Shown: in pieces, positions 1 to 10,900 of the stretch
How positions within the stretch are numbered: position 1 is the first letter of the stretch
How the letters are laid out: each line of letters starts with the position of its first letter
From: Anoplopoma fimbria
Lineage: Eukaryota; Chordata; Actinopteri; Perciformes; Anoplopomatidae
Direction of reading: 5' to 3'
Assembly: GCF_027596085.1 (NCBI RefSeq)
Contig: NC_072453.1
Coordinates: 10,599,948 to 10,663,947 of the forward strand
Length of the DNA: 64,000 nt
Translations under genes and position numbers: made by a program
The notes under the pieces: generated by a model
Databases searched by the model: none
What the model was told of the DNA's origin: nothing
Seen by the model: the letters and a program-made list of their open reading frames with translations, nothing else

Positions 1-563
1 CAATCAAACTGGTAGAAAGCAACGTATTTAGGCCTTCTATAGTTTGACCTCTGACTTCTTGTATTTTTCTGTACGTGCCTCATAAAAGTCTGGCCACCCC
101 TCCTCTAACTGACTAAGAGTTTGTTATAAATAAGATGTAATGTCACTCCTCCTTCTCTCTGCTCTCCTTTAACTAACGTTACTTTTTAGACATGTAATAA
201 AAAATTGATTATGTAAAATCTCTGAGCTGAGAACGATTCTTCTTCAAACAGCATGTTGAGGCTGACACTGGATCCTCTTAATGAGGTCAGTATCTGGGCG
301 GGGATCATCTTTATTTTTACTTTTCGACATGAAAAAAATATGAAATGCCTGAATTTATTAGAGAGGATTGTCTATAGCAGCTGAATCAAGGTTTGATGTT
401 GATATGGATCCTTAAGCACAAAAGAGATGAACCTCAATATATATATATATATATATATATATTCCTATTAAAACTGCAGAATGCACACTGAGATCACATA
501 TTATACAGCTTAAATATAATCAGGACAACACAAAGAGGATGTTCGCTGTGTGAGAGGACGAAC
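1..563. other. CHMP6 3' region, no further gene recognised
   Basis: AT-rich sequence downstream of the last recognised CHMP6 exon. It holds an (AT)n run at about 437-461. TTTATT words near 307 and 353 would read as AATAAA poly(A) signals on the minus strand. I looked on the minus strand for the short terminal CHMP6 exon and could not identify it with confidence. Confidence 0.5.
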
Positions 564-713
564 CTGGTTTCTTCTCCCTGGCCTCTGGGACATCCGGCAG
601 CTCGTCTTCAGGAACTTCTGGAAGCTCAACGTCTCCCTGAGAACGAGAACAAGGCAGAGAGAACATGTGATCAAACTCATCGAAGGGGAGAGAAGTTCCT
701 CTTTAACCCGAGT

Positions 714-777
<64 letters not shown>

Positions 778-2520
778 CATGTTTATCAGACCAACCTGAG
801 TTATGGCCTCCAGCTCAGCGAGTACAGCATCTTCATCCTCTTGTGAGAAAGAACCAGCCAGCATGTCGTCTATTTGCTGCGAAGACAACAAGCTCTCAGT
901 AAACAACAAACAGCGTTACATCGTAGATCAGAGTTTAGAGGATATAGAAGATAAAGAAATGAACGTACCCTTTGATACTCGATGGCGTCCTGGGTTTCAT
1001 CCATAATACGTTCCACTTCTTCAACAGACATCACCTGAACAAAAAGTCAACCAGAGCGCATTAATAACCAGTGATCAGCGCATCAGACAATCGATTACAA
1101 GTTGAGGAACATTTTCCTCGCCTACCTCGTGCATTTTCTTCAGACATTCATTTCCAACTTTCAACCCTTGAATGACTTTAGATTCGATCTGGGCGAACTC
1201 CAGGTCCTGAACCTGCAAAACGAGAGAGAAAAAGAGAGAAAGTGTCAGTTCCACCTTCGTTCTGTCGCTGTTTAACGCGCCGTGCGTCGGCTGAATCCTC
1301 ACCATGCGCTCCAGGTTTCCTATCTGGTTCTCCGTCTTGTCTAGAAGCTGATCCTGGTAGCGCTTCTTTTTCAGCAAGAGGAGTGCTTTACTGTTTGGAC
1401 CCAAAAGATAGCGGAGTTAGAATCAGTCTGAATAAAAGAACATTGAGCAATCAATTAAGAGAGAGTGGTTTCATGCAATAAAATAGCTTAAGAATAAATA
1501 TTCCCTAGAAAAAAAGACATCATTTTTTAAGATACATACGTAGAAAATCTACGTTTGAAAGCCAAATAATAAAAGCCAAATTTGGTTTTGTGAGCATAAA
1601 CTAAAACAAAATCAAGCTTATTATTTTGCTTCTACTGTCATTTTAAATAAAGTTAACATTTACACAGATTGTTTTTTTGTATATAATCTAGGGTCCCTGA
1701 ATATTTTTGAAACTTTCCTGTGATGGACAAGGAGTTTTCTCCCAAAAATCTGATGTGTGATTTGCATAATATCATCCAGCATCCTTATTCAATAGAAATC
1801 TATCTCTCTGGTTCTTCTCACTCTTTTCTGCCATTTTTCAGCAGCTGCTTTGCTAGGAGTCTCTCCTTCTCCAGCTGCAGGTTGATCCTCTTCTGATACT
1901 GCCTCAGCTTATCTCTCTGCTGTTTCAGTTGCTGCAATGAGACAAACACACACACATTTCATTTACACACAGATATAGTTCAGACTGAAACATTAACATC
2001 ATACAGCAGCTTTGAAGACGACCTTTAGATAGTGTTTCAGTCAGTTTCATTTCACTGTAAACAGAAACTGCAATCTGAATGTCAAACATACACACAAAGT
2101 ACAACAACAACATGATATTATACTAAAATAATAATGCTACATTTATGTTGGGTCTATCAGCACCACTTTGGTCAAAGCACTTCATGTCTCCACTTCTTTA
2201 TTTGCCATTTAAAGCAAGAATCAAAGATGAACCAACACAACAAAATCAAAGAGTATATATCAGGTGAGATTAGTGCCGAATGGAAGAGCAGCTTTGAGAA
2301 CGTGATGGTCACAGACTGGCTGTGTACCATCACTGACACGCAATGTTGTTAAATTGCAACTTTATTCCACAGCAGTTTTTGCGTGTCTTGATCACGTGAC
2401 AGGCACAGACTGCACAGTGTCTAATGAGGCTAATGCTAAGCTAGCTGTGACACTCACCAGCACCGCTTTGTCTTGTTCTGTCACTCGGCTGCTTTTCTTT
2501 TTCCCAAAAAGATTTCCCAT
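564..2520 (-). CDS. chmp6: CHMP6, charged multivesicular body protein 6 (ESCRT-III), 3' end incomplete
   Basis: CHMP6 (Vps20 homologue) is a membrane-associated ESCRT-III subunit that links ESCRT-II to the CHMP4 polymer on endosomes during cargo sorting and membrane scission. Seven coding exons can be joined on the minus strand: 2520-2458, 1931-1822, 1390-1303, 1212-1126, 1034-969, 876-796 and 636-564, all with GT donors and AG acceptors and matching phases, giving 189 codons plus one base. The start MGNLFG carries the glycine-2 N-myristoylation signal of the family. The KQQRDKLRQYQKR and LKKKRYQDQLLDKTENQI helices and the acidic FSQEDEDAVLAELEAITQ segment match CHMP6 in order. Human CHMP6 has 201 residues, so about a dozen C-terminal residues are missing. 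They may lie on an exon I did not recognise or left of the window. Alternatively the last exon may read through its weak donor to an in-frame stop at 522-520. Confidence 0.93.
716..775. repeat. (AC)n microsatellite in CHMP6 intron 6
   Basis: About 30 uninterrupted AC units lie between CHMP6 exons 6 and 7 (876-796 and 636-564). Confidence 0.98.
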
Positions 2521-2720
2521 TCTGACAAAGCATCCCAGCTACAGCACACAACCACGGGGAAAAAAACCAGATTTATAACTCTTTTTCTTAACAACTTGTA
2601 GGAAGCAGGTTACTGCAGCGTCTCCTCCATGATTTGTGTAGTCGTCTGTTCTCGTGGCCACACCCACACCAGGAAGTACGGCAGCTGGGAAGGGACAGAA
2701 AAAAACGGAGGAACGCGAAT
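2521..2720 (-). promoter_or_regulatory. Candidate CHMP6 promoter / 5'UTR
   Basis: This is the sequence immediately upstream of the CHMP6 start codon. It contains an ETS-type core (AGGAAGTA at 2671-2678) and a C-rich CACCC stretch just before it, the usual make-up of a TATA-less housekeeping promoter. No TATA box is evident. The transcription start was not located; this is inferred from position and motifs only. Confidence 0.4.
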
Positions 2721-2899
2721 TGGAAAAGTCTGAGAAATCTTTTTGAAAAAGGGGGACAAAAATATTAAATTACGTGTTTGCTGTAAAATAAGCCTCTTTT
2801 CGTCTCTGTTTATGTATAAAATGAGCTACAAACGGAGTACACCTTGGGGAAAATCACCTGTGTTTGTCGCCCCCGGTGGTCACAAAGGGGAACTGCAGC

Positions 2900-4190
2900 A
2901 CAACGTTAGTCAGACTACTTCCGGTGTTCACCTTCAAAATAAGGATTTCATTTAAGCAATGATAGTAAAATAAATTAATATTAAACGTTAATTGTTGGTT
3001 GGTTGCCATTTGGGAATTAGACACATATTTGTATTCATTTATAATAATCTCTCTCTATATATATGTATATCTTTATCAAACTATTTTTTCCCTTTTTCCT
3101 GAGTTTGTCTTACAATAAAACTATTGAAAAATATATATTTTTAGAAGTTTTGTGTCTGTATTTCATAAAATAATTATTATAATAGCCTCCAATAGAGAAT
3201 TAGTGCCCCTTTACATCCTTCAAATTTGTGTATGAACAAGTTGTTATGTAGGAGTCATTTGTGTTTATTGTTGGCATGTCATACTCTTTTTTTTTAGATT
3301 TGCAATACAATAACTATTACAATACTATAACTATAATTATTCTGTCTGTATTTATAAGATTTATTTTTAGTTATTGTGGATTTTCTTTTTCTTACTTAGT
3401 TACTTATTTAAAATACTTTTCTTTTTTTTCTTTCTACTATGCACCTTGTTTGCACTATATCTATGCTGCTGTAATCCTGTAAATTTCCCCGGTGCGGGAC
3501 TAATAAAGGATTATCTTATCTTATCTTATCTTATCTTATATACCATGAAGTATTATTTTGGACACTTGGTCGTGTTCATTGGATTCAAAGGGTTGTAAAG
3601 TGTTGATGAGAGAAAAGAAAGGGCACGGGTAGAGGGAGCACATACACTAAGAGGAACAGTGCAACGCGCTGCAATTTACATAAATGGAAAACCTACAAAT
3701 ACCTCTTTGTTCAACAACAATAAACAACAAAATAATAAATCGAAAAGTCAGTTGTATTGCATCTGCAAAATATCATTCCTATCCTACCTGTGTATCAGTG
3801 GCAACTGGAAATATGAATAGATATATAGATGTATTAGAAAGGGTGACATATTGCCATTACAATTATTATTAATTATTATAATCATTATTATTAGTAGTAG
3901 TAGCAGTATTGTTATGATTAAAACATATTTAAACAATAAGTATTATGATCGTAGATTATTTGTTCTACTGTTTCTATCTCATGTCTCATTAATTGCATTT
4001 TTTTTGTTTTCCTCTACATGCATGGTAATTGCACTTATAAGTGAACATAATTCAATAAACAACATTTAATATAATCATTAACATTAACGCCATTAACAAT
4101 TGCTGATAGTTTGGTCCCTGTATTTTGAAAGTACTTATCGGAAATGGTAGTGTGCTGTCCTGTTTGCATTGATGCCGTCTTTATGAATTG
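2900..4190. other. AT-rich intergenic sequence between CHMP6 and ABCA5
   Basis: No coding exon, RNA gene or intact mobile element is visible apart from the retroposon tail listed separately. The short open frames here are low complexity, rich in Ile, Phe and Tyr codons, and lack splice sites or family similarity. The sequence is AT-rich with simple ATT and AGT runs around 3866-3905. Confidence 0.6.
3440..3541 (+). mobile_element. 3' tail of a fish non-LTR retroposon with (TCTTA)n end
   Basis: The segment around 3480-3510 (AATTTCCCC..GGGACTAATAAAGGA) followed by about six TCTTA units has the form of a LINE or SINE 3' end with a simple-repeat tail. The same core occurs at the 3' end of the SINE at 50.3-50.5 kb, which suggests a shared retrotransposition tail. 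Only the 3' end is recognisable; how far it extends to the left is unclear. Confidence 0.6.
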
Positions 4191-4380
4191 TGCTGCAGTT
4201 CTTCCCTGAGACCACTGGAGGGCAGTAAGAACACTGTAGACCATCAAACAAAACTTATATGTTCTTGATTATAGACTGTACTTAGCTCTAGTCCTTTAAA
4301 TCAAACATTAGCCAATTTTATGAATTTATTGTGTTGCAGTTCTTCACTCTGACCACTGGAGGGCAGTGTGAACACTTTTG
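4190..4380 (+). repeat. Diverged pair of ~45 bp repeats carrying CTCF-like cores
   Basis: Two segments starting near 4191 and 4332 share a TGTGYTGCAGTTCTTC core followed by a GACCACTGGAGGGCAG core and a GAACAC end, spaced about 141 bp apart. They look like an old tandem duplication or two copies of an interspersed repeat. Each contains the 14 bp word CCACTGGAGGGCAG (4212-4225 and 4353-4366). Confidence 0.7.
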
Positions 4381-4554
4381 ACCATAAAATAAAATGCTCT
4401 TTACTACAAAGTCTTAGCACAGATGGAGGTGTAGTTAGGTAATTTGATCACCGGAAGCTTTCGTCGATAGAAGATTACAAATGCTCTAATAGCGTCCATC
4501 AACCAAAACTCTAACAATATATTTTCCTTACATATGTGCAGTTATACAGCAAGG

Positions 4555-4568
4555 CCGCTAGAGGGCGC
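4555..4568 (+). promoter_or_regulatory. CTCF-like core motif
   Basis: CCGCTAGAGGGCGC fits the vertebrate CTCF core (CCRSYAGRKGGCRS) at every position. Two one-mismatch versions in the same orientation lie at 4212-4225 and 4353-4366. The three together sit between the 3' ends of the CHMP6 and ABCA5 domains. Binding is inferred from the motif only. Confidence 0.45.
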
Positions 4569-5031
4569 TGAACACTCACAACTATCAACTCCACGAGCTG
4601 TATGTCTAGACATATCTACATTCATATCTAGTTGTAGTTCTTAGGTTTATTCTTCTGCGTTTCTTGTTTTCACTCGTAATAAAGTACATTTTACTCTTTT
4701 ACGTTACTTTAAGTACAGCTTTAGGTACCTGTACTTTAACGTATTTCTATTTAGTGCTTCGTCCAGCAAATCTCGGTTTTCACACGCGTTACATTTTCTT
4801 GTATTTTGTTTAAAATAGTCTTCTGTACCCGTTACATTTAGTTCAAACATTTTAATGTTCAGCAAACTGGATTTACTTAAGACATTTCATAGACGGGCAA
4901 GTGTTAATCCAGCATGTGTTACAGGCTGCATTACAAACTCACAGGGAGCCCCCAGGCTAGTAAACTCAGTATCGTGCATTCTGATCCATCCATTAAAAAA
5001 AAAAAGACAAAAATAATATTTTGGGTTAACA

Positions 5032-5037
5032 TTTATT
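5032..5037 (-). terminator. Probable ABCA5 poly(A) signal
   Basis: TTTATT on the plus strand reads AATAAA on the minus strand. A T-rich stretch follows about 25-40 bases downstream (minus-strand reading of 4994-5006), as expected for a cleavage site. It would give ABCA5 a 3'UTR of about 2.95 kb. The choice is by position and composition; other TTTATT words occur nearer the stop codon. Confidence 0.45.
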
Positions 5038-7727
5038 CATGAAAAGGTCATGTAGAGACCACAGAGTTCATTAGTGTCCATCCAGACATGGGGTGATACG
5101 GCAGGAAAAATACAGCACACAGCTAAACCACAGTCTTTAAAAAATAAAATCAGTGCACAGATAATCTTACAAAGATTGCATAATATAAACAAAAGGTTAT
5201 AAAATTTCCCAGAAATAGTGTCATTTTTTTACCACCACCAGGAAAACAAAATGAAACCCGCTCCACGTTCATTGCCAGTTGCCTAAACACTCGACTTTTC
5301 CACAGAGAGCCAGAGGAGTGTTTGCTTTTCTTCACGTGGAATACTCCCAACTAGATGTGACGCTTCTTGTTCTGGAAGCAGCGATGCAAAAAAAAGCTGA
5401 TGTTATTTGGGCGGCTACATGATACTGAAACCGACTGACTGAAACAAACAATACACACAAATGTTGCCGTAGGACCAAGGTCAAATTATGTTTTCTTATA
5501 TGAACAAATACCCAACATGGCACGTGGGAAAGCAAAAATGAAATATACATATACGTGTATATGTGACATCCATCCTCGCCTCAAACAGGAACATGTGTGC
5601 AAAACAAAATGACAACAGCATTTAAATAAAGTTATCACATTTAAAAGGACATTATTTGCCTGACGGTGCATGAACCTCAGGCATGAACTTCTCCAGTTAA
5701 GAGTATTTGAATCTTTATTGCATGTCGTGTGCTCTAATGTTTGAAGTACATGTTTGGAAAGTCAATCGGCTTCAGACTCACAAAAATCCTTCCAAAGAAT
5801 AACGGGCACTTCATGAATCAGCTCTTACTCATCTTCAGTTAATGACGACAAAGCAGGTAAAAACAGCAAATAAAATCTGTGACGGATAACACACATGAAA
5901 GTACTTCACCCCAGACACCTCGTGTAAAAACCCACCACCACAAAGCATCGGAGCCACGAGTCTGAGAGTCAGACGCGTGACGACGCTCGGCTCAGAAAAT
6001 CTATCAACGTTATAATCATTTATTCAAATAAGCATCTTTAATTCATATCAAAAACCTCTTTATAGAAACTGTCAGCTTCTGCTTCACGGCTGTTCTATGA
6101 CAAGGAGACCAACTACTCCCATCCCAAAGAAAACAGAATATAGATTTGTTTGTTTTATAGAGGTGGACAAAACAAACATACCTGGCAGTTTAAGTTTAAT
6201 TAAATCCAACACAATCACCCTGCAACAAACTCCTTCCTCTGTGAAGCTTAAAACGTTGAGTTTTGAAGCCAGAGTTTGTTTGTTGCCGCATTAAAAAACA
6301 GTTTCTCTTTATTTTGTCCACCTCCTTGTACTCAGTAAAACTGTTACAGTTGTTGGTTTGGTCGTCAGGCAGAAGATCTACTGAGGAAGCTGCTCAGTTA
6401 GCACAAATATCACCCTCCCAGGTCCATTCCTGATCATTAACAAAACCCAACAAATCACACATTTATCAAGTCTGTTCATCAAAGTGTCTTAAATTCCCTT
6501 TTAGTGTATCGTCCTCTCACCTGAATGTCATGGAAAAATTACAATTTATCGGTTTGCTGATAGGTATTGCACCAACAACGCACCTGCTTGCACAAAAACA
6601 AGATTATGCGGATATATAGCTGCAGCTTCTCACAGTATATACACAACACAACACACACACACACACATCAAATAGGCTTAGAGTTAACAAAACACAGCTG
6701 CGTGATTAAAAGTGGCACCAAAGTGAAACAGAGTGACGAGCGGTCACTGCTCAGTTACAAACCCTCCTCTCAGCGGAGGACAAACGTACATTCATGATCC
6801 GTTATCAAAAGTCTTCAGCAAACCTGACGACTTCAAAAACACACACACACACAACCTCGAAGCTCCGCCTCTCCGTGTTTGAGGTCATCGGCCCCGGCTA
6901 ACGTCTGACGAGGGCAGTGTGCTACATGTACTGGTAGTGCGTATTCCCTACACTACGATCCACAAAGCTATGGGTTCTAGTTCAAAGCTAAACCTGCAGA
7001 GAGGAAGGCCACAGGGCAACGATCATCAAACCCCCTCAACCCGACATCCTTCTGCCACATTTCTAAATATTCAACCTCGTCGTGAGCGTGCATGCTGAAA
7101 CACTCAGTCCTGAAGAATGTAAACATGGGTCTGGACGTTAAGATGTGCATGCTGGTGTGAAACGAGGTCTTCAACCTCAGAGGAAAAACAACGTGTTAGT
7201 TAAGTAGGGAGCTTTGTAAAAGTCTAAAGACTGTGGAGAGCTGTAGCATCTCTCCTCTAGTGTTCTACTTCCCACTGCTCCACATATGTAATAGAACTAC
7301 AATGCAAACTATTTATGCACATGCTACGGACACCAAAAAAAACAAAAAAGGACATCTCAGTTTGCGTGTGAGGAGGTGTGGTGGTGTGTGTTTCAGAGAT
7401 GTGCTGCTTTGGTACGATCGTGGATGGATCCCAGTTCTGGTAAAAAAAATAATAATAATAGTTTCACAAACACAACAGACGAGCAAACACACTTACTGTA
7501 ACGCCTCCCTCTGAGGAGAAACGAAGCATAAATATTATATATTATTTATAGATTTTTTTCCCCCTTTTGCTGACTCCCTGTGAAGATTTAAAAAAAAAAA
7601 AACCCGTTAGAAAGAGGAGGTGTCCCGTCAGCGTGTGGAGAAAGACCCCAGGCCCCCTTTGTCAGTGCGGTTCAGAAAACACAGAGCACCAGTGGACGAG
7701 GGGTTAAAACAGGAGCCCTGAGCCCAA

Positions 7728-7792
<65 letters not shown>

Positions 7793-7985
7793 CTGACCCG
7801 TGTATGTGAGCCCCCTCCCTCACACGGGTGCCGTTCATTTAAAGGGCGGTGGGCGTTGGTTTAGCGTGGAGCACTGGGCGAGTGCTGGCGTGAGCCCTCG
7901 GGTGCTCGAGGCCTGGCAGGTCGGGTTTTTTTTTTCTTCAATCAGTCCTGGTCGGTCGCCAGCCTGCTCCCGTCTCAGGTGGAGT
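5038..7985 (-). other. Probable ABCA5 3'UTR
   Basis: There is no exon, splice pattern or competing gene between the ABCA5 stop codon (7988-7986) and the candidate poly(A) signal, so most of this stretch is best read as a long 3'UTR. It contains an (AC)n microsatellite (7727-7791), short AC runs at 6649-6667 and 6839-6853, and a 13 bp perfect inverted repeat (6160-6172 with 6312-6324). Long 3'UTRs are common for ABCA-family transcripts; the exact end is inferred. Confidence 0.5.
7727..7791. repeat. (AC)n microsatellite in the ABCA5 3' region
   Basis: A near-perfect AC run with one early interruption, about 200 bp past the ABCA5 stop codon in transcript direction. Confidence 0.97.
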
Positions 7986-10900
7986 TCACAGCTGGTGCAC
8001 GACGCTGTCTGTGTGGTTGACGGGGGCGGAGCCGTCCTGGCGCAGACGCTGCCACTGGAAGGTGGTGCTGAGGGAGCCGACCTCGTCCTCCTCCTTCTCC
8101 TGCTCCTTGGCGAACTCCATGAACACCTGCAGGACAAAGACACAGAGGAGAGGAGGAACAACATAAGAATAAACAGAAGGACTGTAATGTCTGTGAGAGA
8201 ACATCTGAAACTGAACTTCTTAAAACACGTACCTGCTCCAAGGTCGACTGGGAGAAGTTGTACTCTTCAAAGTTGAAGGTTTGTTTGGCTGAAGATACAC
8301 AAGAGATTAAGATGATACATTACAAATGAATGACTCAGCAGATTTGTCACCGTTACAGGGTGTTTGTGTGAGACTCAGCAGTGACTCACCTCTCTCTAAC
8401 TGAGAGAAAGACTTGGACAGTGATTTCACATCCTCCATGGGGATCTTGTAAACCATCAGAGTAGCAAAGCTGCAAAGAAAGCATCAGCCAATAGAATTAC
8501 ACACGGACACGTAGTAATGTGTCTGTTGTTGCACTAAATTATGACAAAGGCATCACATGTTTCTTTAAGAATGGTTTGTTGTTTTTGCAGAGCTTTTATT
8601 TTGAAGGGTTGGATGGAGCCGATACATTCCTACATTCCACTTTCCACAGAACCAAACAATAATAATATTTATGTTCTTATGGAAATGAATAAATGTAGAA
8701 TTTGTACACTTCCCTTTAATGTTCTGTGCTTTGATAGAAAGTTATTGATTCCTTTATTTTATAAACTGTGTGTGTTGCTCTTCCGATAGTGTAACCTCCC
8801 TTTCTGTTCTGGACCTTTCCTTGTCAGAGTGCATAACACACTCCCTTTCTTCCACACACAGACTCATTCAGTGGTCTTGGGTCTCACCTCTCTTGCCGGG
8901 CGGCGTGTGGAAAGATTCGGAGGATCTCCTTGTGCAGCAGCGCCACCTGCTGGAGCCCCGTCAGCTCCTCTCTGAGTTTCACCTCCAAAATGTAACCTCG
9001 TCCGTATTTCCCTTTTAAGTGTTGGATGGAGCCGATACATCTGACGGAGGAAAAAAACAAACAGACGGAGCATTGAAGTGATGCAGATTCTTGTGTTCTT
9101 TCAGAGTAAGAAAGCCACACGGCTGTTGAGCACTAACCTCAGCTGGCCGGACACCAAGATGGCCACGCGGTCGCACACGGCCTCGGCCTCCTCCATGTAG
9201 TGCGTGGTGAGGACGGCTCCACGCTGACGGTTCTTGAAAGCAGCACGTATGGCTCTCCTGAACAAAGAAGACACGGAGGTCGGCCATGAATCATCCACAG
9301 TCCTCAGTAATGAATAACATCTGCTCTATAGTTGAACCTACTTTGTGACCAAGGTCATCACAAATCAATCAAAAACTGTGACAAAAAGAAGTTTTTCTTG
9401 AGTAAAAAATGAATCAATAACAAGTCAAAATTGTGATTCGCTCCACAAGATACACGTTAGTTTGAAGGCAAAACATATAATAGCTTTTTACATTTCTTTC
9501 AGCCAGACATGTCATACTACTTACACAGAAGGACATATTTATTCCTACCTTTAAGCTGTGAATTAAATAACTTATACGTGGAGAAATTGGACAAAAATCT
9601 CTATTCTACAAGTTTTACTGCTCAGAAATGTTATGCTTGTGACCCCATATTATATATGGTTTACTTTTCATTTATTTATTAATAAATGTAATTTTTTTTG
9701 TGCCAGGATTTTGGTCATATTGAATTCAACATTTTATTTTCAACATTTATTAGACATTTTTATCTTTTGTGATTTTTGTTTCTTTGTTGTATTTATTTAT
9801 TTTATTACATTTCTTTTGTGTCTCACGATTTTTGTCACATTGAATTCATTTATATGGACATGTAAGTGTTTATGGAAGTGATTCAGTTTGATTTCTAGAT
9901 GGTTCATTATAACTATTATGATGAGGGAGGAGATAAATTGTGTCTATCCAACTGTATCTCATATTTATTGCATTTCATATTCATTTTTAATACCAATAAA
10001 AAATATTTCAGGACAAAAAATGTATTTACTATTCAAATTAATTTGATTTAAATAAAAACATTTCTCACCACATGCGCTGTTTAGACTTGGGGTCCATCCC
10101 TGAAGACGGCTCATCCAGTAAGACGATCTGAGGATTCCCAATCATACTCAAGGCAAAGCACAACTGTAAAAAAAAACAAGACAACAACAGTTTAGTCATT
10201 TGGAAATATTTTGCTGTTCATTAAAATTGGTCCCTAAACCAGAAAATCCAGGGGGATTAACGTCAAAGTGTCTCTTACTCTTCATACAGTACGGTATCTT
10301 TCTGAGTGGGTTTGTGTGGATAAAAACATGTTTTCACCTTCCTCTTGAGTCCAGCTGACAGGGTCTTGGTTTGTTTGTGTAAATGGTCCTTCAGCTCCAG
10401 AGCGTTCACCACACTGACAACGACAGTCACAAAACTCTAAGTTTTCATGTTATCTTCTCCGTCATAGGGTAAAAAACTCCATGTTTTCCTATTTACAGAC
10501 GTGCTATAAACCAGGTTGATCAGTATCTGATTATTGCCATTCATTACCTCTCTGTCTCGAGTTGGTGCAACAATAAAATAGTGCAAATTAAATGTTACAA
10601 CTACTGAATTATAAAAACAACTTTCAAGGTAAAAGCTCCTGCTATCAACCACCGATACGCTGAATATTCTTTCATGTTGGTCCGAGTGAAGTGAGGCTCA
10701 CCGTTTGATGATGCCTGGTACGTCCTGCCCTTTCAGGCCCTTGATGGCAGCGTAGATCTCCAGGTGCTCCCTCAGAGTGATCCGGGGCCACAGAGGGTTC
10801 ACCTGAGGACAGTAGCCCACATGCTCCAGAGGATTGTCCACCGGACGGAACTCTGTGCTGTAGTCACCCATCAGGATCTGGACGAGGCAAAAACAGACAA

